Shown here: positions 32,266 through 41,479 of the stretch, in pieces
How the letters are laid out: each line of letters opens with the position of its first letter
Position numbering within the stretch: position 1 is the stretch's first letter
DNA from: an uncultured Roseiflexaceae bacterium
GTDB lineage: Bacteria; Chloroflexota; Chloroflexia; Chloroflexales; Roseiflexaceae
Assembly (NCBI GenBank): GCA_937988885.1
Contig: CALKHR010000080.1
Span: 176,017 to 240,016, forward strand
Length of the DNA: 64,000 nt
Reading direction: 5' to 3'
The notes under the pieces: generated by a model
Database searches by the model: none
Told to the model about the DNA's origin: nothing
What the model saw: only the letters and a program-made list of their open reading frames with translations
Translations under genes and position numbers: made by a program

Positions 32266-33354
32266 ATGTCGACTGACGCAAATGGTACAAACCTGATTGA
32301 AATACGCGACCTTAAGATGCACTTTCCGGTGACGAAAGGTATCATTTTTCAACGGCAAGTTGGCGCTGTGAAAGCGGTCGATGGGGTCAGTTTTTCGATC
32401 AAGAAGGGCGAGACGCTCGGTTTGGTGGGCGAGTCGGGCTGTGGCAAATCGACAACTGGTCGCGCTATCCTGCAGTTGCACCGCCCCACCTCCGGCGAGG
32501 TTTGGTTCCAAGGCCAGGATCTCACAAAGCTGCGCGGCGAACAGATGCGCCAGATGCGCCGCAAAGTGCAGATGATCTTCCAGGACCCGTACGCCTCGCT
32601 GAATCCCCGTATGACGGTGGGCGATATCATCGGCGAGCCGATCCGAGTCCACGGCCTGCGCAAGTCTGCTACCGCTGTGCGCCAGCGGGTGCAGGAGTTG
32701 TTGGAGTTGGTCGGTCTGAACCCGTATTTTATCAACCGGTATCCGCACGAGTTCTCGGGCGGGCAGCGCCAACGTATCGGTGTGGCGCGCGCGCTGGCTG
32801 TCGAGCCGGAGTTCATCGTCTGCGACGAGCCTGTGTCGGCTCTCGATGTGTCGATCCAAGCGCAGGTCATCAACTTGCTGGAGGAGTTGCAGGATAAACT
32901 CGGCCTGACCTATCTGTTCATTGCTCACGGTCTTGCGGTGGTGAAGCATATCAGCGATCGCGTGGCGGTGATGTATTTGGGCAAGGTGGTCGAGTTGGCT
33001 TCGGGTAGCACGCTGTACTCGATGCCGATGCACCCATATACGCAGGCGTTGCTCTCGGCGGTGCCGATCCCCGATCCGAAGGTGGAGAAGAAGCGTAAGC
33101 GCATTATTCTTGAAGGCGATGTGCCTAGCCCGCTGAATCCACCGCCCGGCTGCCACTTCCATACGCGCTGCCCGATCGTGATCGATAAGTGCCGCACGGA
33201 AGACCCGCCGTTTGTGGATTACGGCAATGGCCACTTCGCGGCGTGCTGGCGCGCGCGAGAGTCGATCAGCCTGTTGCCGGGCCGTGGCGCCGAGGTGATC
33301 GCGCCACCCGAGCATCCCATCCCCGAGCCGAAGGTCGAGCCCAACGCAGAGTAA
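32266..33354 (+). CDS. oppF: Oligopeptide ABC transporter ATP-binding protein, OppF type
   Basis: The 362-residue ATPase has Walker A GESGCGKST, signature FSGGQRQRIG and Walker B FIVCDEPVSALDVS. The switch region reads IAHGLAVV where most relatives have SHDL, so the histidine is kept but the following Asp is Gly. A C-terminal extension with a CHFHTRC motif matches the oligo_HPY region. I start at ATG 32266, four bases after AGAGGG; an in-frame ATG 69 bases earlier lacks a ribosome-binding site. It is the last gene of the opp operon and is followed by a good terminator. Confidence 0.93.
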   Translation: MSTDANGTNLIEIRDLKMHFPVTKGIIFQRQVGAVKAVDGVSFSIKKGETLGLVGESGCGKSTTGRAILQLHRPTSGEVWFQGQDLTKLRGEQMRQMRRKVQMIFQDPYASLNPRMTVGDIIGEPIRVHGLRKSATAVRQRVQELLELVGLNPYFINRYPHEFSGGQRQRIGVARALAVEPEFIVCDEPVSALDVSIQAQVINLLEELQDKLGLTYLFIAHGLAVVKHISDRVAVMYLGKVVELASGSTLYSMPMHPYTQALLSAVPIPDPKVEKKRKRIILEGDVPSPLNPPPGCHFHTRCPIVIDKCRTEDPPFVDYGNGHFAACWRARESISLLPGRGAEVIAPPEHPIPEPKVEPNAE

Positions 33355-33397
33355 TCGCGCGGCATCGGGCGCGTTCTGTTGAGATGTTGAGATGTCG

Positions 33398-33437
33398 AGG
33401 TTCCGTGTGAGCGGAGCCTTGGCATTTTCTTTTTCTT
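33398..33437 (+). terminator. Terminator of the opp operon
   Basis: aggttccg (33398-33405) pairs with cggagcct (33412-33419) over 8 bp with one G-U pair and a six-base loop, followed by a T-rich tract to 33437. Confidence 0.75.
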
Positions 33438-33464
33438 GAGTTCATGAGGGCTGCGTGCTACAAT
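33436..33464 (+). promoter_or_regulatory. Promoter of the cysteine desulfurase gene
   Basis: TTGAGT (33436-33441), 17 bases and TACAAT (33459-33464) form a good sigma-70-type promoter directly after the opp terminator, 32 bases before the nifS start. Confidence 0.7.
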
Positions 33465-33496
33465 TCAAGTACGCAACCTAACATAGAGGAATGTTC

Positions 33497-34666
33497 ATGG
33501 CTGATCGCTCAATTTATCTTGATCATGCTGCAACAACGCCTGTCGATGAGCGGGTACTTGCGGCAATGCTACCCTTTTTCCGCCAGCACTTCGGCAATCC
33601 GTCGAGTATTTATCGCCAGGGTCGGGTTGCCCTCGATGCGCTTGATGAGGCGCGAGAAGTGGTAGCGACCGTACTTGGCGCGGTTCGTAAGGAGATCATC
33701 TTCACGAGCGGCGGTTCAGAGGCCGATAATCTGGCAATTAAAGGTGTTGCACTTGCCCAACGTCAGGCTGGCAAGGGTGCGCACGTGATCTGTAGTGCGA
33801 TTGAGCATCATGCGGTGTTGCACGCGGTCGAGCAACTTGGGGAGCTTGGGTTTGAGTATACACTGCTGCCCGTGAACAGCGATGGTTTGGTCTCCCCCGC
33901 CGATCTGCGTGCGGCGATCCGCCCCGATACAGTGCTGGTATCGGTGATGTATGCCAATAACGAGATCGGCACGATTCAGCCGATCGCCGAGCTCGGCGCG
34001 ATCTGCCATGAGTATGGCGTGCTGTTCCACACCGATGCGGTGCAGGCGGCGGGTGTGCTGCCGTTGGATGTGAATGCGCTGAACGTTGATCTGCTGACGC
34101 TGAGTGCTCACAAGTTTTATGGCCCCAAGGGCGTTGGCGTGCTGTATGTGCGGCGCGGCGTCCCGCTGATGCCGCTGATAAGTGGCGGTGGCCAGGAGCG
34201 CCGCCGACGGGCCGGTACGGAGAATGTGGCGGGCATTGTGGGCATGGCGACGGCGCTGCGCTTAGCCGAGGAGCAGCGCGCGCAGACGGTGGCCCACTGT
34301 ACGCCATTGCGCGATCGCTTGATTGCCGGGGTGCTGGAGCGTATTCCCGATAGTTCGCTGAACGGCCACCCGACGATGCGCCTGGCGACGAATGTGAATA
34401 TCGCTTTCGATGGGATCGAGGGCGAGAGTGTGCTGTTGCTGCTGGATCAGCACGGCATCGCGGCGTCGAGCGGCTCGGCGTGCACGAGCGGCGCGCTTGA
34501 GGCCTCGCACGTGCTGCTGGCGATGGGTGTGCCGCACGAGCGCGCGATCGGCACGGTGCGGTTTACACTGGGCAAGGATACGACGGTTGAGGAGATCGAT
34601 ACGGTCTTGGAGATTCTGCCCTCCTTGATCGAGCAGTTGCGTTCGGTTTCGGCGGCGTATCGCTAG
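33497..34666 (+). CDS. nifS: Cysteine desulfurase, NifS/IscS class
   Basis: The 389-residue PLP enzyme removes sulfur from cysteine as a persulfide for Fe-S cluster, thiamine or tRNA thiolation. It begins with the family motif IYLDHAATTP. The PLP lysine is Lys206 in SAHKFYGPKG and the active-site cysteine is Cys329 in SSGSACTSG, placed as in class I NifS/IscS. I use the ATG at 33497, six bases after AGAGGA; an ATG six bases earlier would touch that site. The gene has its own promoter and terminator, and no IscU, SufE or mnmA partner is beside it. Confidence 0.93.
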   Translation: MADRSIYLDHAATTPVDERVLAAMLPFFRQHFGNPSSIYRQGRVALDALDEAREVVATVLGAVRKEIIFTSGGSEADNLAIKGVALAQRQAGKGAHVICSAIEHHAVLHAVEQLGELGFEYTLLPVNSDGLVSPADLRAAIRPDTVLVSVMYANNEIGTIQPIAELGAICHEYGVLFHTDAVQAAGVLPLDVNALNVDLLTLSAHKFYGPKGVGVLYVRRGVPLMPLISGGGQERRRRAGTENVAGIVGMATALRLAEEQRAQTVAHCTPLRDRLIAGVLERIPDSSLNGHPTMRLATNVNIAFDGIEGESVLLLLDQHGIAASSGSACTSGALEASHVLLAMGVPHERAIGTVRFTLGKDTTVEEIDTVLEILPSLIEQLRSVSAAYR

Positions 34667-34693
34667 CGACGTTCGCCTTTGGCGGTTATTGTG

Positions 34694-34733
34694 GCATCGG
34701 GGTTCTGCCTATGCAGAGCTCCGATGCTTTTTT
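34694..34733 (+). terminator. Rho-independent terminator after nifS
   Basis: A 15-bp stem (34694-34708 with 34713-34727, two G-U pairs) closes a ctat loop and is followed by six T residues. Confidence 0.9.
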
Positions 34734-34771
34734 GTGTTGGTGATATCACCTGTTTCGGTTATGAGAGGACG

Positions 34772-35395
34772 TTACGCTGTGGGATGCGCTTGTTGAGCGA
34801 GTTGGGCGATGGCGTGCGGCGGCGGCCCGCTGACGAGATGCTGGTGGATGCGTTCGGCGCACTGCTCGGGGCTGAGTTGCGAGGTGTCGAGTTCGAGGTC
34901 GTAGATGCCCGGCTGGTGGACGGCTTGCTGCCAGCGTTGGACTGGTTCGGGCGCGGGGGTGTCGGGCGGGTCGTTGTGCCAACCTGTGACGCGCCGCCGC
35001 TCCATGATCATGTCGAGCGGGCAGTGGATGCCGACGAGCAGGGCTGTCAGGCCAAGCAGGCGGCGGGCGCAGTCGGGCAGGATGCCGAGCGGGCGGCTGT
35101 ACCAGTCGTGGTGGCCAACATCGGTCACGATGTTAATGCCTTGGCGGCTGTGGGCGGCGATCGATTCGTAGAGGGCGGCGTAGAGCGCAGGCAGATGTGT
35201 TTCAAGATCGGGGCGTTCGCCGCCGGGCCGTAACCCAATGCCGGGGTGGTAGCGCGCTGGTGTGGCCCGCATCCACAGATCGACGCCGAGGTTGAGCCAG
35301 AGGCCCGGATAGCTGTTTTGGATGGCGTGGCTGATGCTGGTTTTGCCCGAACGGGGCGGCCCGTTGAGGATGATAATTTGTCCTGGTGTGTGCAT
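34772..35395 (-). CDS. Chloramphenicol phosphotransferase-like kinase
   Basis: The 207-residue protein has a P-loop GPPRSGKT (12-19) and, about 20 residues on, LWLNLGVD with Asp39. This is the spacing of the P-loop and catalytic Asp in Streptomyces chloramphenicol 3-O-phosphotransferase (CPT family). Such kinases phosphorylate a hydroxyl group on a small molecule; many relatives outside drug producers have unknown substrates, so drug resistance should not be assumed. AGGAG precedes the ATG by five bases. It is the last gene of a four-gene minus-strand unit, starting 10 bases after the IMPACT-family gene, and converges on nifS. Confidence 0.8.
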   Translation of the reverse strand: MHTPGQIIILNGPPRSGKTSISHAIQNSYPGLWLNLGVDLWMRATPARYHPGIGLRPGGERPDLETHLPALYAALYESIAAHSRQGINIVTDVGHHDWYSRPLGILPDCARRLLGLTALLVGIHCPLDMIMERRRVTGWHNDPPDTPAPEPVQRWQQAVHQPGIYDLELDTSQLSPEQCAERIHQHLVSGPPPHAIAQLAQQAHPTA

Positions 35396-35405
35396 GTTGC
35401 TCCTG

Positions 35406-36020
35406 CTAGGCGTCGGCGATAATCTGGGCTTGGCCTGCGGTGGCTTCGGTGAGGGCGGCGGTGAGCGGTGCGGCTTGGCTGACGGGCAGGCGCACTTGGA
35501 TGGTGATATCGGCAGCGAATGTCTCATCGGTGATGGTGGCTTCGTGGGCGAGGAACAGCCGACGAGCAGTTTCGTAAGCAGAATACGGCAGGGCGATGAG
35601 TAGGTCGCAGCGTTCGATCTTTTCTTCGCGGGGAAGTTCGGCGAGCACGGTCTTGGCGGATTCGCTGTAGGCGTGCACGAGGCCGCCGGTGCCGAGCAGC
35701 GTGCCGCCGAAGTAGCGCGTAGTGACGAGCACAACATCGCCGAGGCCACTGCCCCGCAGCACAGCGAGCGTGGGGCGGCCCGATGTGCCCGACGGCTCGC
35801 CATCGTCGCTCATGCCGAGGGTGGTGGTGCTGCCGTGGCCGATGATGTAGGCGTAGACGTGGTGGGTGGCGTCGGGCATTTCGGCGCGAATGTTGGCGAT
35901 GAAGGCGCGCGCTTCTTCGACGCTGGAGGCAGGGCCAGCGGTCGAGATGAAGCGCGAATTGACGACGCGAATCTCAGTACGGTGTACAGCGGCGGGGATA
36001 TAGAGTTTTGGTTCTGTCAT
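35406..36020 (-). CDS. IMPACT/YigZ family protein
   Basis: The 204-residue protein matches the YigZ/IMPACT (UPF0029) family: an N-terminal domain with SRFISTAGP, HHVYAYIIG, DDGEPSGTSGRP and TTRYFGGTLLGTGGLVHAY, and a C-terminal ferredoxin-like domain. Eukaryotic IMPACT modulates Gcn2, while the bacterial members are of uncertain function and sometimes linked to translation. Its ATG overlaps the stop of the hybrid kinase gene as ATGA, indicating translational coupling to the signalling genes. Confidence 0.9.
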   Translation of the reverse strand: MTEPKLYIPAAVHRTEIRVVNSRFISTAGPASSVEEARAFIANIRAEMPDATHHVYAYIIGHGSTTTLGMSDDGEPSGTSGRPTLAVLRGSGLGDVVLVTTRYFGGTLLGTGGLVHAYSESAKTVLAELPREEKIERCDLLIALPYSAYETARRLFLAHEATITDETFAADITIQVRLPVSQAAPLTAALTEATAGQAQIIADA

Positions 36021-38560
36021 GGTTCCTTGACTGGGCGCGATTCAAGCATCGATATGGGTTGCTCCTCGTTCACGATATTGTGTAACGCAATGATCGTTTG
36101 GTCAAATAGCTCTCTGATCTGCGTTACCAATGTCTCGGCGTCGGCGAGATCCCCGGCTTTGGCGTTGTGTTCGAGTTGGCGGCAGAGTTTGGCGAGTTCG
36201 AGCGCGCCAAATAGCTCGCTGTTGGATTTGAGGGTGTGTGCGGCGCGGTGGAAAGTGACGAGATCCTCGTGCGTTTTGAGGTTCGCGAAGGTACGATAGA
36301 GTTGGTTGGCGTTTTCAACAAAGGAGGTGAGCAGGTTCGGCAGCATGGTGTGGGCTTGTGGACCAAGTGAGGAGTAGAGGCGCTGCAGCGCGTACGAATC
36401 GAGGGTGATGGTGCTCTGTGGGATTGCTACGTCGTTTGGCATGGCTTTGGCTTCCTCAATGGGTGACGTGTTCGGCGGTGTGGAGACGCCTTGTTTGATA
36501 TTGTTGGCCGCGCGTTCAAGGGCTGCGATCAGTTCGCTTGGCTCGATCGGTTTGCAGATATAGTCGTCCATCCCTGCTTTGAAGCAATCTTCGCGTTCCT
36601 CCGGGACGATGTTGGCTGTCACGGCGATGATTTGGGGTTGTTGGATGCTAGGATCGTTGCGTAAGCGCCGTGATGCCTCTAGCCCATCCATATTGGGCAT
36701 CTGGACATCCATCAGGACGACATCGAAGGGTTGCTGATGCAGTTTTGCGAGTGCCTCAACTCCATCAGCGGCAACTTGGGCGCGATACCCTAGTTGAAGG
36801 AGCATTTGCACAAGCACTTCTTGATTGATTTGGTTGTCCTCCACCACAAGCAGGCGCAGTGGGAGGCGTTTGGCCATCTGCTGGTCGAATAGAAGCCGAT
36901 CGAGCTCGGCTGTATCGACGATGGTTTTGTTGGGCGTGTTGATGCTTGAGATGAGCGCTTGATGCAGTTGCGCGAGTTTGATCGGCTTGGTGATAATGGC
37001 GCTGATGTGCCTGGTGGCGATCGCGCTGAATTGCTGATCGTAGGCGGTCATCAGAATGATTGGCAGATTCGCAGCTGTGGGATGCTGTCGCAGGGCGTGT
37101 GCGAAGGCGATCCCATCGAGCTTTGGCATGTCGTAGTCGGTCAGCACAAGGTCGAAGGTTTTGCTCTGCGGCAGAAGCGCGAGCGCGGCTTCGCCCGAGG
37201 TGACGGTCGTGGGTTCGAGTCCCCAACTGCGCAGTTGTGTGCTCAGCATATGACGGGAGGCGGCGTGATCATCCACAACCAAGATGCGGCGGCCCTGAAA
37301 TTGGGCGGGCATGCTGATCAAATAGGAGGGCGGCGCGCCACGGTCGGCTTGGACGCCGAGGGTGAAGTGCAGCGTGGTGCCTTGGTTGGGGTGGAATTCG
37401 AGCCACATACTCCCGCCGAGCAGTTCGATCATGCGCTTGCTGATCTTAATTTTTAGGTTGAGATTGCGATAGTCGACCTGCTGGGGGCGGAAGAGTTGCA
37501 ATACATCCTCGCCCGGGCTGATGGTGCGCGTGTCGCGGATAATGACGTGTAGTTCGTGACCGTAGGGCGGTAACAGCGCCATCGCTTGCGATGTCTGGGT
37601 GAGTTGGGGCGTGTTACTGCGCAGGGCCTTGTATGTCGCTTGAATGGAGATGACCACTTCGCCATGATCAGTCCATTCGATGGCGTTTGTAAGCAGTTGT
37701 GTGAGGATATGGCGGAGTCGCTGCTCATCGGCCAGAATGCCGATCGGCGCATCGGGATCGATCAGGCTGGCGAGTTCGAGGCCCTTAGCCCGTGCAAGCG
37801 GCGCCACATCGTCGAGCGTAGCCTCCACACATTCGCGCAGGATGAATGGCTCCATTTCCAGATCGAGCTGGCCCCGCTCGAAGTTGCCAAGCTCGAGGAT
37901 GCTATCCATCGACTGAAGGAAGGTGCTGTAGTTTTTGAGCAACGTGTGGGCATGCGCTTCCTGCTGCTTCGGGAGATGTGTCGTCAACAGTTGTTCGAAC
38001 TGTTGGAGCAGGTGGAGCATTGGTTTGCGAACTTGGTAGCGGATCAGAGCATTGAGAGTTGCCCCAATTTTTCGCGATTTGTCGAGCGCTTGGGTCGTCT
38101 GGGCCAACGCATCCTCAAGGTGTTTCTGCGCCATCAGATCGTAGATCACGAACAGCCACTGGGCCGTGGAGTCCTTCCGTTGGGGCAGCGGCATGATCTG
38201 GAGCTGTAGGGTCGTTTGCGCCGATTCATCGCCAACCGTAAGCTCTAACATCGTCTTGCTCATCGATTGGGCGATGGTGTCCATATCGAGTGTGGTGCCG
38301 AGCAACTTGGCCAGCGATTGGCCACGGGCGTGCTCGGGTGAGAGGGCGAACAGGATAGTGGCGGCGGTATTGAGATCGAGGATATTGAGCTCGGCGTCGG
38401 TGACCACCACGGCTTGTTCAAGCATGGCGAACAGGGTTTTGCGACCTGGAGGAAGGATCTCGCGGGCGCCATGACGCTGTTTTGCCCAAAACCACCCGAC
38501 GCCGATACCAAGGAGCAGGGTGATGATGAGAAGTAGTAGGCTTGGTAGAGTGAAAATCAT
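36017..38560 (-). CDS. Hybrid sensor kinase with decayed catalytic core, two receivers and Hpt
   Basis: The 847-residue protein has one N-terminal membrane helix (about 5-24), a PAS-like domain (45-140), a dimerisation/HATPase region (165-400), receiver 1 (425-540, Asp475), receiver 2 (568-685, Asp618) and an Hpt domain (about 735-830, His775 in AAHTLKSNS). The H-box reads RYQVRKPM where active kinases have SHEIRTPM, so the phospho-accepting His is Tyr175. The G1 box is DTRTI and the G2 glycines are replaced by RNLNLKIKI; only the N-box Asn292 is kept. It therefore looks like a pseudokinase carrying an intact relay module. It starts six bases after the response regulator gene and overlaps the IMPACT gene. 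Confidence 0.9.
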   Translation of the reverse strand: MIFTLPSLLLLIITLLLGIGVGWFWAKQRHGAREILPPGRKTLFAMLEQAVVVTDAELNILDLNTAATILFALSPEHARGQSLAKLLGTTLDMDTIAQSMSKTMLELTVGDESAQTTLQLQIMPLPQRKDSTAQWLFVIYDLMAQKHLEDALAQTTQALDKSRKIGATLNALIRYQVRKPMLHLLQQFEQLLTTHLPKQQEAHAHTLLKNYSTFLQSMDSILELGNFERGQLDLEMEPFILRECVEATLDDVAPLARAKGLELASLIDPDAPIGILADEQRLRHILTQLLTNAIEWTDHGEVVISIQATYKALRSNTPQLTQTSQAMALLPPYGHELHVIIRDTRTISPGEDVLQLFRPQQVDYRNLNLKIKISKRMIELLGGSMWLEFHPNQGTTLHFTLGVQADRGAPPSYLISMPAQFQGRRILVVDDHAASRHMLSTQLRSWGLEPTTVTSGEAALALLPQSKTFDLVLTDYDMPKLDGIAFAHALRQHPTAANLPIILMTAYDQQFSAIATRHISAIITKPIKLAQLHQALISSINTPNKTIVDTAELDRLLFDQQMAKRLPLRLLVVEDNQINQEVLVQMLLQLGYRAQVAADGVEALAKLHQQPFDVVLMDVQMPNMDGLEASRRLRNDPSIQQPQIIAVTANIVPEEREDCFKAGMDDYICKPIEPSELIAALERAANNIKQGVSTPPNTSPIEEAKAMPNDVAIPQSTITLDSYALQRLYSSLGPQAHTMLPNLLTSFVENANQLYRTFANLKTHEDLVTFHRAAHTLKSNSELFGALELAKLCRQLEHNAKAGDLADAETLVTQIRELFDQTIIALHNIVNEEQPISMLESRPVKEP

Positions 38561-38566
38561 GATGCG

Positions 38567-39400
38567 TTATGTGTTTGTAGCTGCTTCATGCTGTACAAAC
38601 AAAGGATTTTCATCGGCGAGAGTGGCAAATGCGAGGATCTGTTCAATGATCTGACTGCCCCGTTGTAAACGTGCGTCGAGCGTGCGAAGCTCCTCTTGCA
38701 GCTGCGCGTGCATATGGTTTTCGGCGTAATACTGAATGGCTTGCAGCGACGCGCTCGCTTCAAGGGTGGGATGCCGTAGATCACTCGAGATTTTTTTGAT
38801 CAAGATCGATTGAAATTTATTCTGCTGTTGAAGCGCTTGCTCGCGCATCGTTACTTCTTGGGCCATGTGCAGGAAGGAGCGTGCCAGTTGGCCGAGCGCA
38901 TCGGTACGTGCGGCTACTGGCGCGAGTTTTTGCGGGTCGAAGGTGCCATTCTCGAGGTCGCTAGTGACGCACGAGAGCAGTTCGACTTGGCGCATATATT
39001 CGGCTTCTTGATCGCGTAGCTGCTTGGCAGCGAGCGAGGCGTTGATACGCGCGCGCAGCAGGAAGGGATCGCAAGGTTTGAGCAGATGGTCGGTGGCGCC
39101 CATTTGGATGCTACGCACCACATTGCCCATCTCATCGAGCGCCGAGATGACGATCACTGGCAGGTGGCGCAGGTGTTCGTCGGCCTTCATGTGGGCTAAG
39201 ACCTGAAAGCCGTCCATTTCGGGCATCAGCAGATCGAGCAGCACCAGGTCGAAGGGTTGGGTGTGAAGCAGTTCGATCGCTTCGCGCCCGTGCTCTGCGG
39301 CCACGACATCGTACCCTTCCATCGTGAGTTGGTTGGAGAGCATGACCCGATTGATTTTGTCATCATCAACAACGAGCATCATACCGCTTTGTAATGCCAT
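38567..39400 (-). CDS. Response regulator with coiled-coil output region
   Basis: The 277-residue protein has an N-terminal receiver domain with the acidic pair Asp12-Asp13, phospho-acceptor Asp56 in LVLLDLLMPEMDG and a conserved Lys in LLKPCDP. The C-terminal half has no DNA-binding or enzyme domain. It contains a HAMP-like stretch (LENGTFDPQKLAPVAARTD, then LGQLARSFLHMAQEV) followed by heptad-like helices, a form seen in filamentous Chloroflexota and cyanobacteria. It probably signals by protein-protein contact. AGGAGG lies eight bases before the ATG. The pseudokinase gene follows at once and is the obvious partner. Confidence 0.88.
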   Translation of the reverse strand: MALQSGMMLVVDDDKINRVMLSNQLTMEGYDVVAAEHGREAIELLHTQPFDLVLLDLLMPEMDGFQVLAHMKADEHLRHLPVIVISALDEMGNVVRSIQMGATDHLLKPCDPFLLRARINASLAAKQLRDQEAEYMRQVELLSCVTSDLENGTFDPQKLAPVAARTDALGQLARSFLHMAQEVTMREQALQQQNKFQSILIKKISSDLRHPTLEASASLQAIQYYAENHMHAQLQEELRTLDARLQRGSQIIEQILAFATLADENPLFVQHEAATNT

Positions 39401-39668
39401 GAAGACGACCTCCTGCGGTAATGAGCATTCCTGGCAGCTTCCAACACTACCACAAAGCACTTCGGGGTATAGACCGGGTGTGGTGTTCCGCTCAAAAGAG
39501 TGGGTTGGAGTTTGCACCTTGCTCGTATTCGCCGAAGCTAGCTTGGCTTTTGAGCAATGCATCGGGGCACGTGCCGTATAATCGGCAGGGTGCTCAACGG
39601 GGAGCGAGGGAGGCGTATGACAACCTGCCCTAAAAGACAATTATAGCATGTCTTGTTTGTTGATGCCG

Positions 39669-41402
39669 TTAGTGTAACTCTAGTTGTTCGAGTCGAGCGG
39701 CCCCCAACCGTAGCGAACCCCAGACCGTCAGCGCCGTGATCCCAAACGCCACCAGCCAACCTATCAGCACCAGAATGCGCAACCAGAAGCTGGAGAGCAT
39801 CGGCGCGAAGAACAGCGGCCCAAACACCGATACCATAACGACCGCCAGATAGAGCAGGTAGAAGATCGGCGAGAGGCAGCTCGCTCGCGTTGAACTTTGT
39901 TGATTGGGATTCTCCCAGTCGAACTTCGGAAAGACCGCGCCAATACCCAGCGAAATACTACACACCCCCAAACCTGCCAGCCAGATGAGCAGGAGTGCGC
40001 GCACAATATCGATCGGGCTGGCCTGTGCGATCAGCGAGATGCCTAGCGTAAACAAGGTGCCGATGGTCGGGAACGGCAAGTAGGCCAGCACGAGCTTGGC
40101 GATCAAGATTTGGATGCGCTTGATTGGGGCGATATGCAGCAGCCAGAAGTTGCGCCCCTCGCGGCTGATGCTGGGGCCAGCCAGCGTGTTCGAGATCGTC
40201 AGGCAAACGAAGAAACTGATGCCGAGCGAGCCTGTTTGGCTTAGTAACGCGCCAGTTGGCTCATCGAACAGCGTTGGGCCGTCGCGTCGCAGCAGTTGGA
40301 TCGTCCAGATCACCGCCATCACCAACGGGAAGATCAGTTGTTGCAGGTTGCGCAAATCGCGGGGGAAGATGCGCAGATCCTTCAGCAAAATAGCGCGCGT
40401 TTGGACGGAGAGGAACGGTTGCATTAGGCGCGTCAATAGCGGCTCGCTCGGGGTATCGGTGGTTTTGCGGCTGGAGCGTACGCGCCCACCTTGGGTTGCC
40501 AGATTCGTCCAGCCCGCGTAGTAGAGCTTTTCGGCCAGCAGCAAACAGCCCGTGAACACCGCGAGCGAGAGGATAGTGAACAGGCCGCCATAGGCGAGCA
40601 GCGTCAGCCATTCGCCCTTGCCCGCCGCCACCAAGGCGCGCCCGGCCCATGCCGAGGGGAACACAGGGATATCGAGGCCCCGTAGCGCTTCGAGCGACTG
40701 GATGCTGCGCATCTCTGGGGCGACTTCGTTGGCGAAAATGTTGAAAATGTACCAACTCGCCCCGAAGATCGCGCCGATCACCCCAACGATCTCGCGGGCG
40801 CGGCGCGCGGGCATGATGCGTACGACCATCATCACGATCAGCGCGGCCAAACCGGCAGGCAGGAGCGGCACGAGCAGGAGCACCACGACCAGGCTGATGT
40901 TGAACGCGAGGCCGTACCCTAGGCCCTGGCCGTAGCCCAGGAGCGCGGGGCCGAGGAATGCGAACAGGAGCAAGTAGGGCACCCACAAGCCGCTGAAGAA
41001 CTTGAACAGGAACACCGCTCGCATGGGGATCGGCGCAACCAACAGCATATCGAGATCGCCCGACAGGTAGAGCGAACTGAGCACCGTGCCGATGCTTGTG
41101 AGCAGTACGACGAGCAACGCTAAAAAGAGTATTTGGCTCGGCAACGCATCGATGTACGGTTGCAGGTTGGACAACTGGAATTGTGGTGGTATACCGGGCG
41201 TGTTGTTGAGCCGTTCGAGGAACTGCGGGTTGCTGAGCGACCTCGCCATCGAATAGATCAGCCAGTACAGGCCATAGGCACCGAAGCCTAGAAACACCGT
41301 TATGATGATGAGGCCAATTTTATTGCTGAGCTTGCTGCGCAAGAAGTTGTTGCGGGTGATCTGCAAGCGAGCGCGCATCAAGACAGAGAGTGCATGAAAC
41401 AT
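39669..41402 (-). CDS. ABC-2 type exporter permease
   Basis: The 577-residue membrane protein has roughly 12-14 hydrophobic segments, with an N-terminal cytoplasmic helix and a large hydrophilic section near the middle. The pattern fits the putative ABC exporter (two fused six-helix halves) group rather than a known substrate class. The ATPase gene lies 77 bases upstream on the same strand, so the two form one transporter. The ATG opens without a strong ribosome-binding site. Substrate unknown. Confidence 0.82.
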   Translation of the reverse strand: MFHALSVLMRARLQITRNNFLRSKLSNKIGLIIITVFLGFGAYGLYWLIYSMARSLSNPQFLERLNNTPGIPPQFQLSNLQPYIDALPSQILFLALLVVLLTSIGTVLSSLYLSGDLDMLLVAPIPMRAVFLFKFFSGLWVPYLLLFAFLGPALLGYGQGLGYGLAFNISLVVVLLLVPLLPAGLAALIVMMVVRIMPARRAREIVGVIGAIFGASWYIFNIFANEVAPEMRSIQSLEALRGLDIPVFPSAWAGRALVAAGKGEWLTLLAYGGLFTILSLAVFTGCLLLAEKLYYAGWTNLATQGGRVRSSRKTTDTPSEPLLTRLMQPFLSVQTRAILLKDLRIFPRDLRNLQQLIFPLVMAVIWTIQLLRRDGPTLFDEPTGALLSQTGSLGISFFVCLTISNTLAGPSISREGRNFWLLHIAPIKRIQILIAKLVLAYLPFPTIGTLFTLGISLIAQASPIDIVRALLLIWLAGLGVCSISLGIGAVFPKFDWENPNQQSSTRASCLSPIFYLLYLAVVMVSVFGPLFFAPMLSSFWLRILVLIGWLVAFGITALTVWGSLRLGAARLEQLELH

Positions 41403-41479
41403 GGTCTATTCGCTTGAGCGTGGCAGTGATACACAGGTGCGTGTTGATGCGTGCTGCCGCCGCGCATAAGTGGCATACA

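Noticed and set aside
34772..35395. Chloramphenicol resistance gene
   Set aside because: P-loop and catalytic Asp match the CPT family, but substrate-specific evidence is lacking and there is no resistance or biosynthesis context.
37210..37225. tRNA-like T-arm (tgggttcgagtcccca) on the plus strand
   Set aside because: It lies inside the hybrid kinase gene on the opposite strand and no matching acceptor, D or anticodon arms are present at tRNA spacing.
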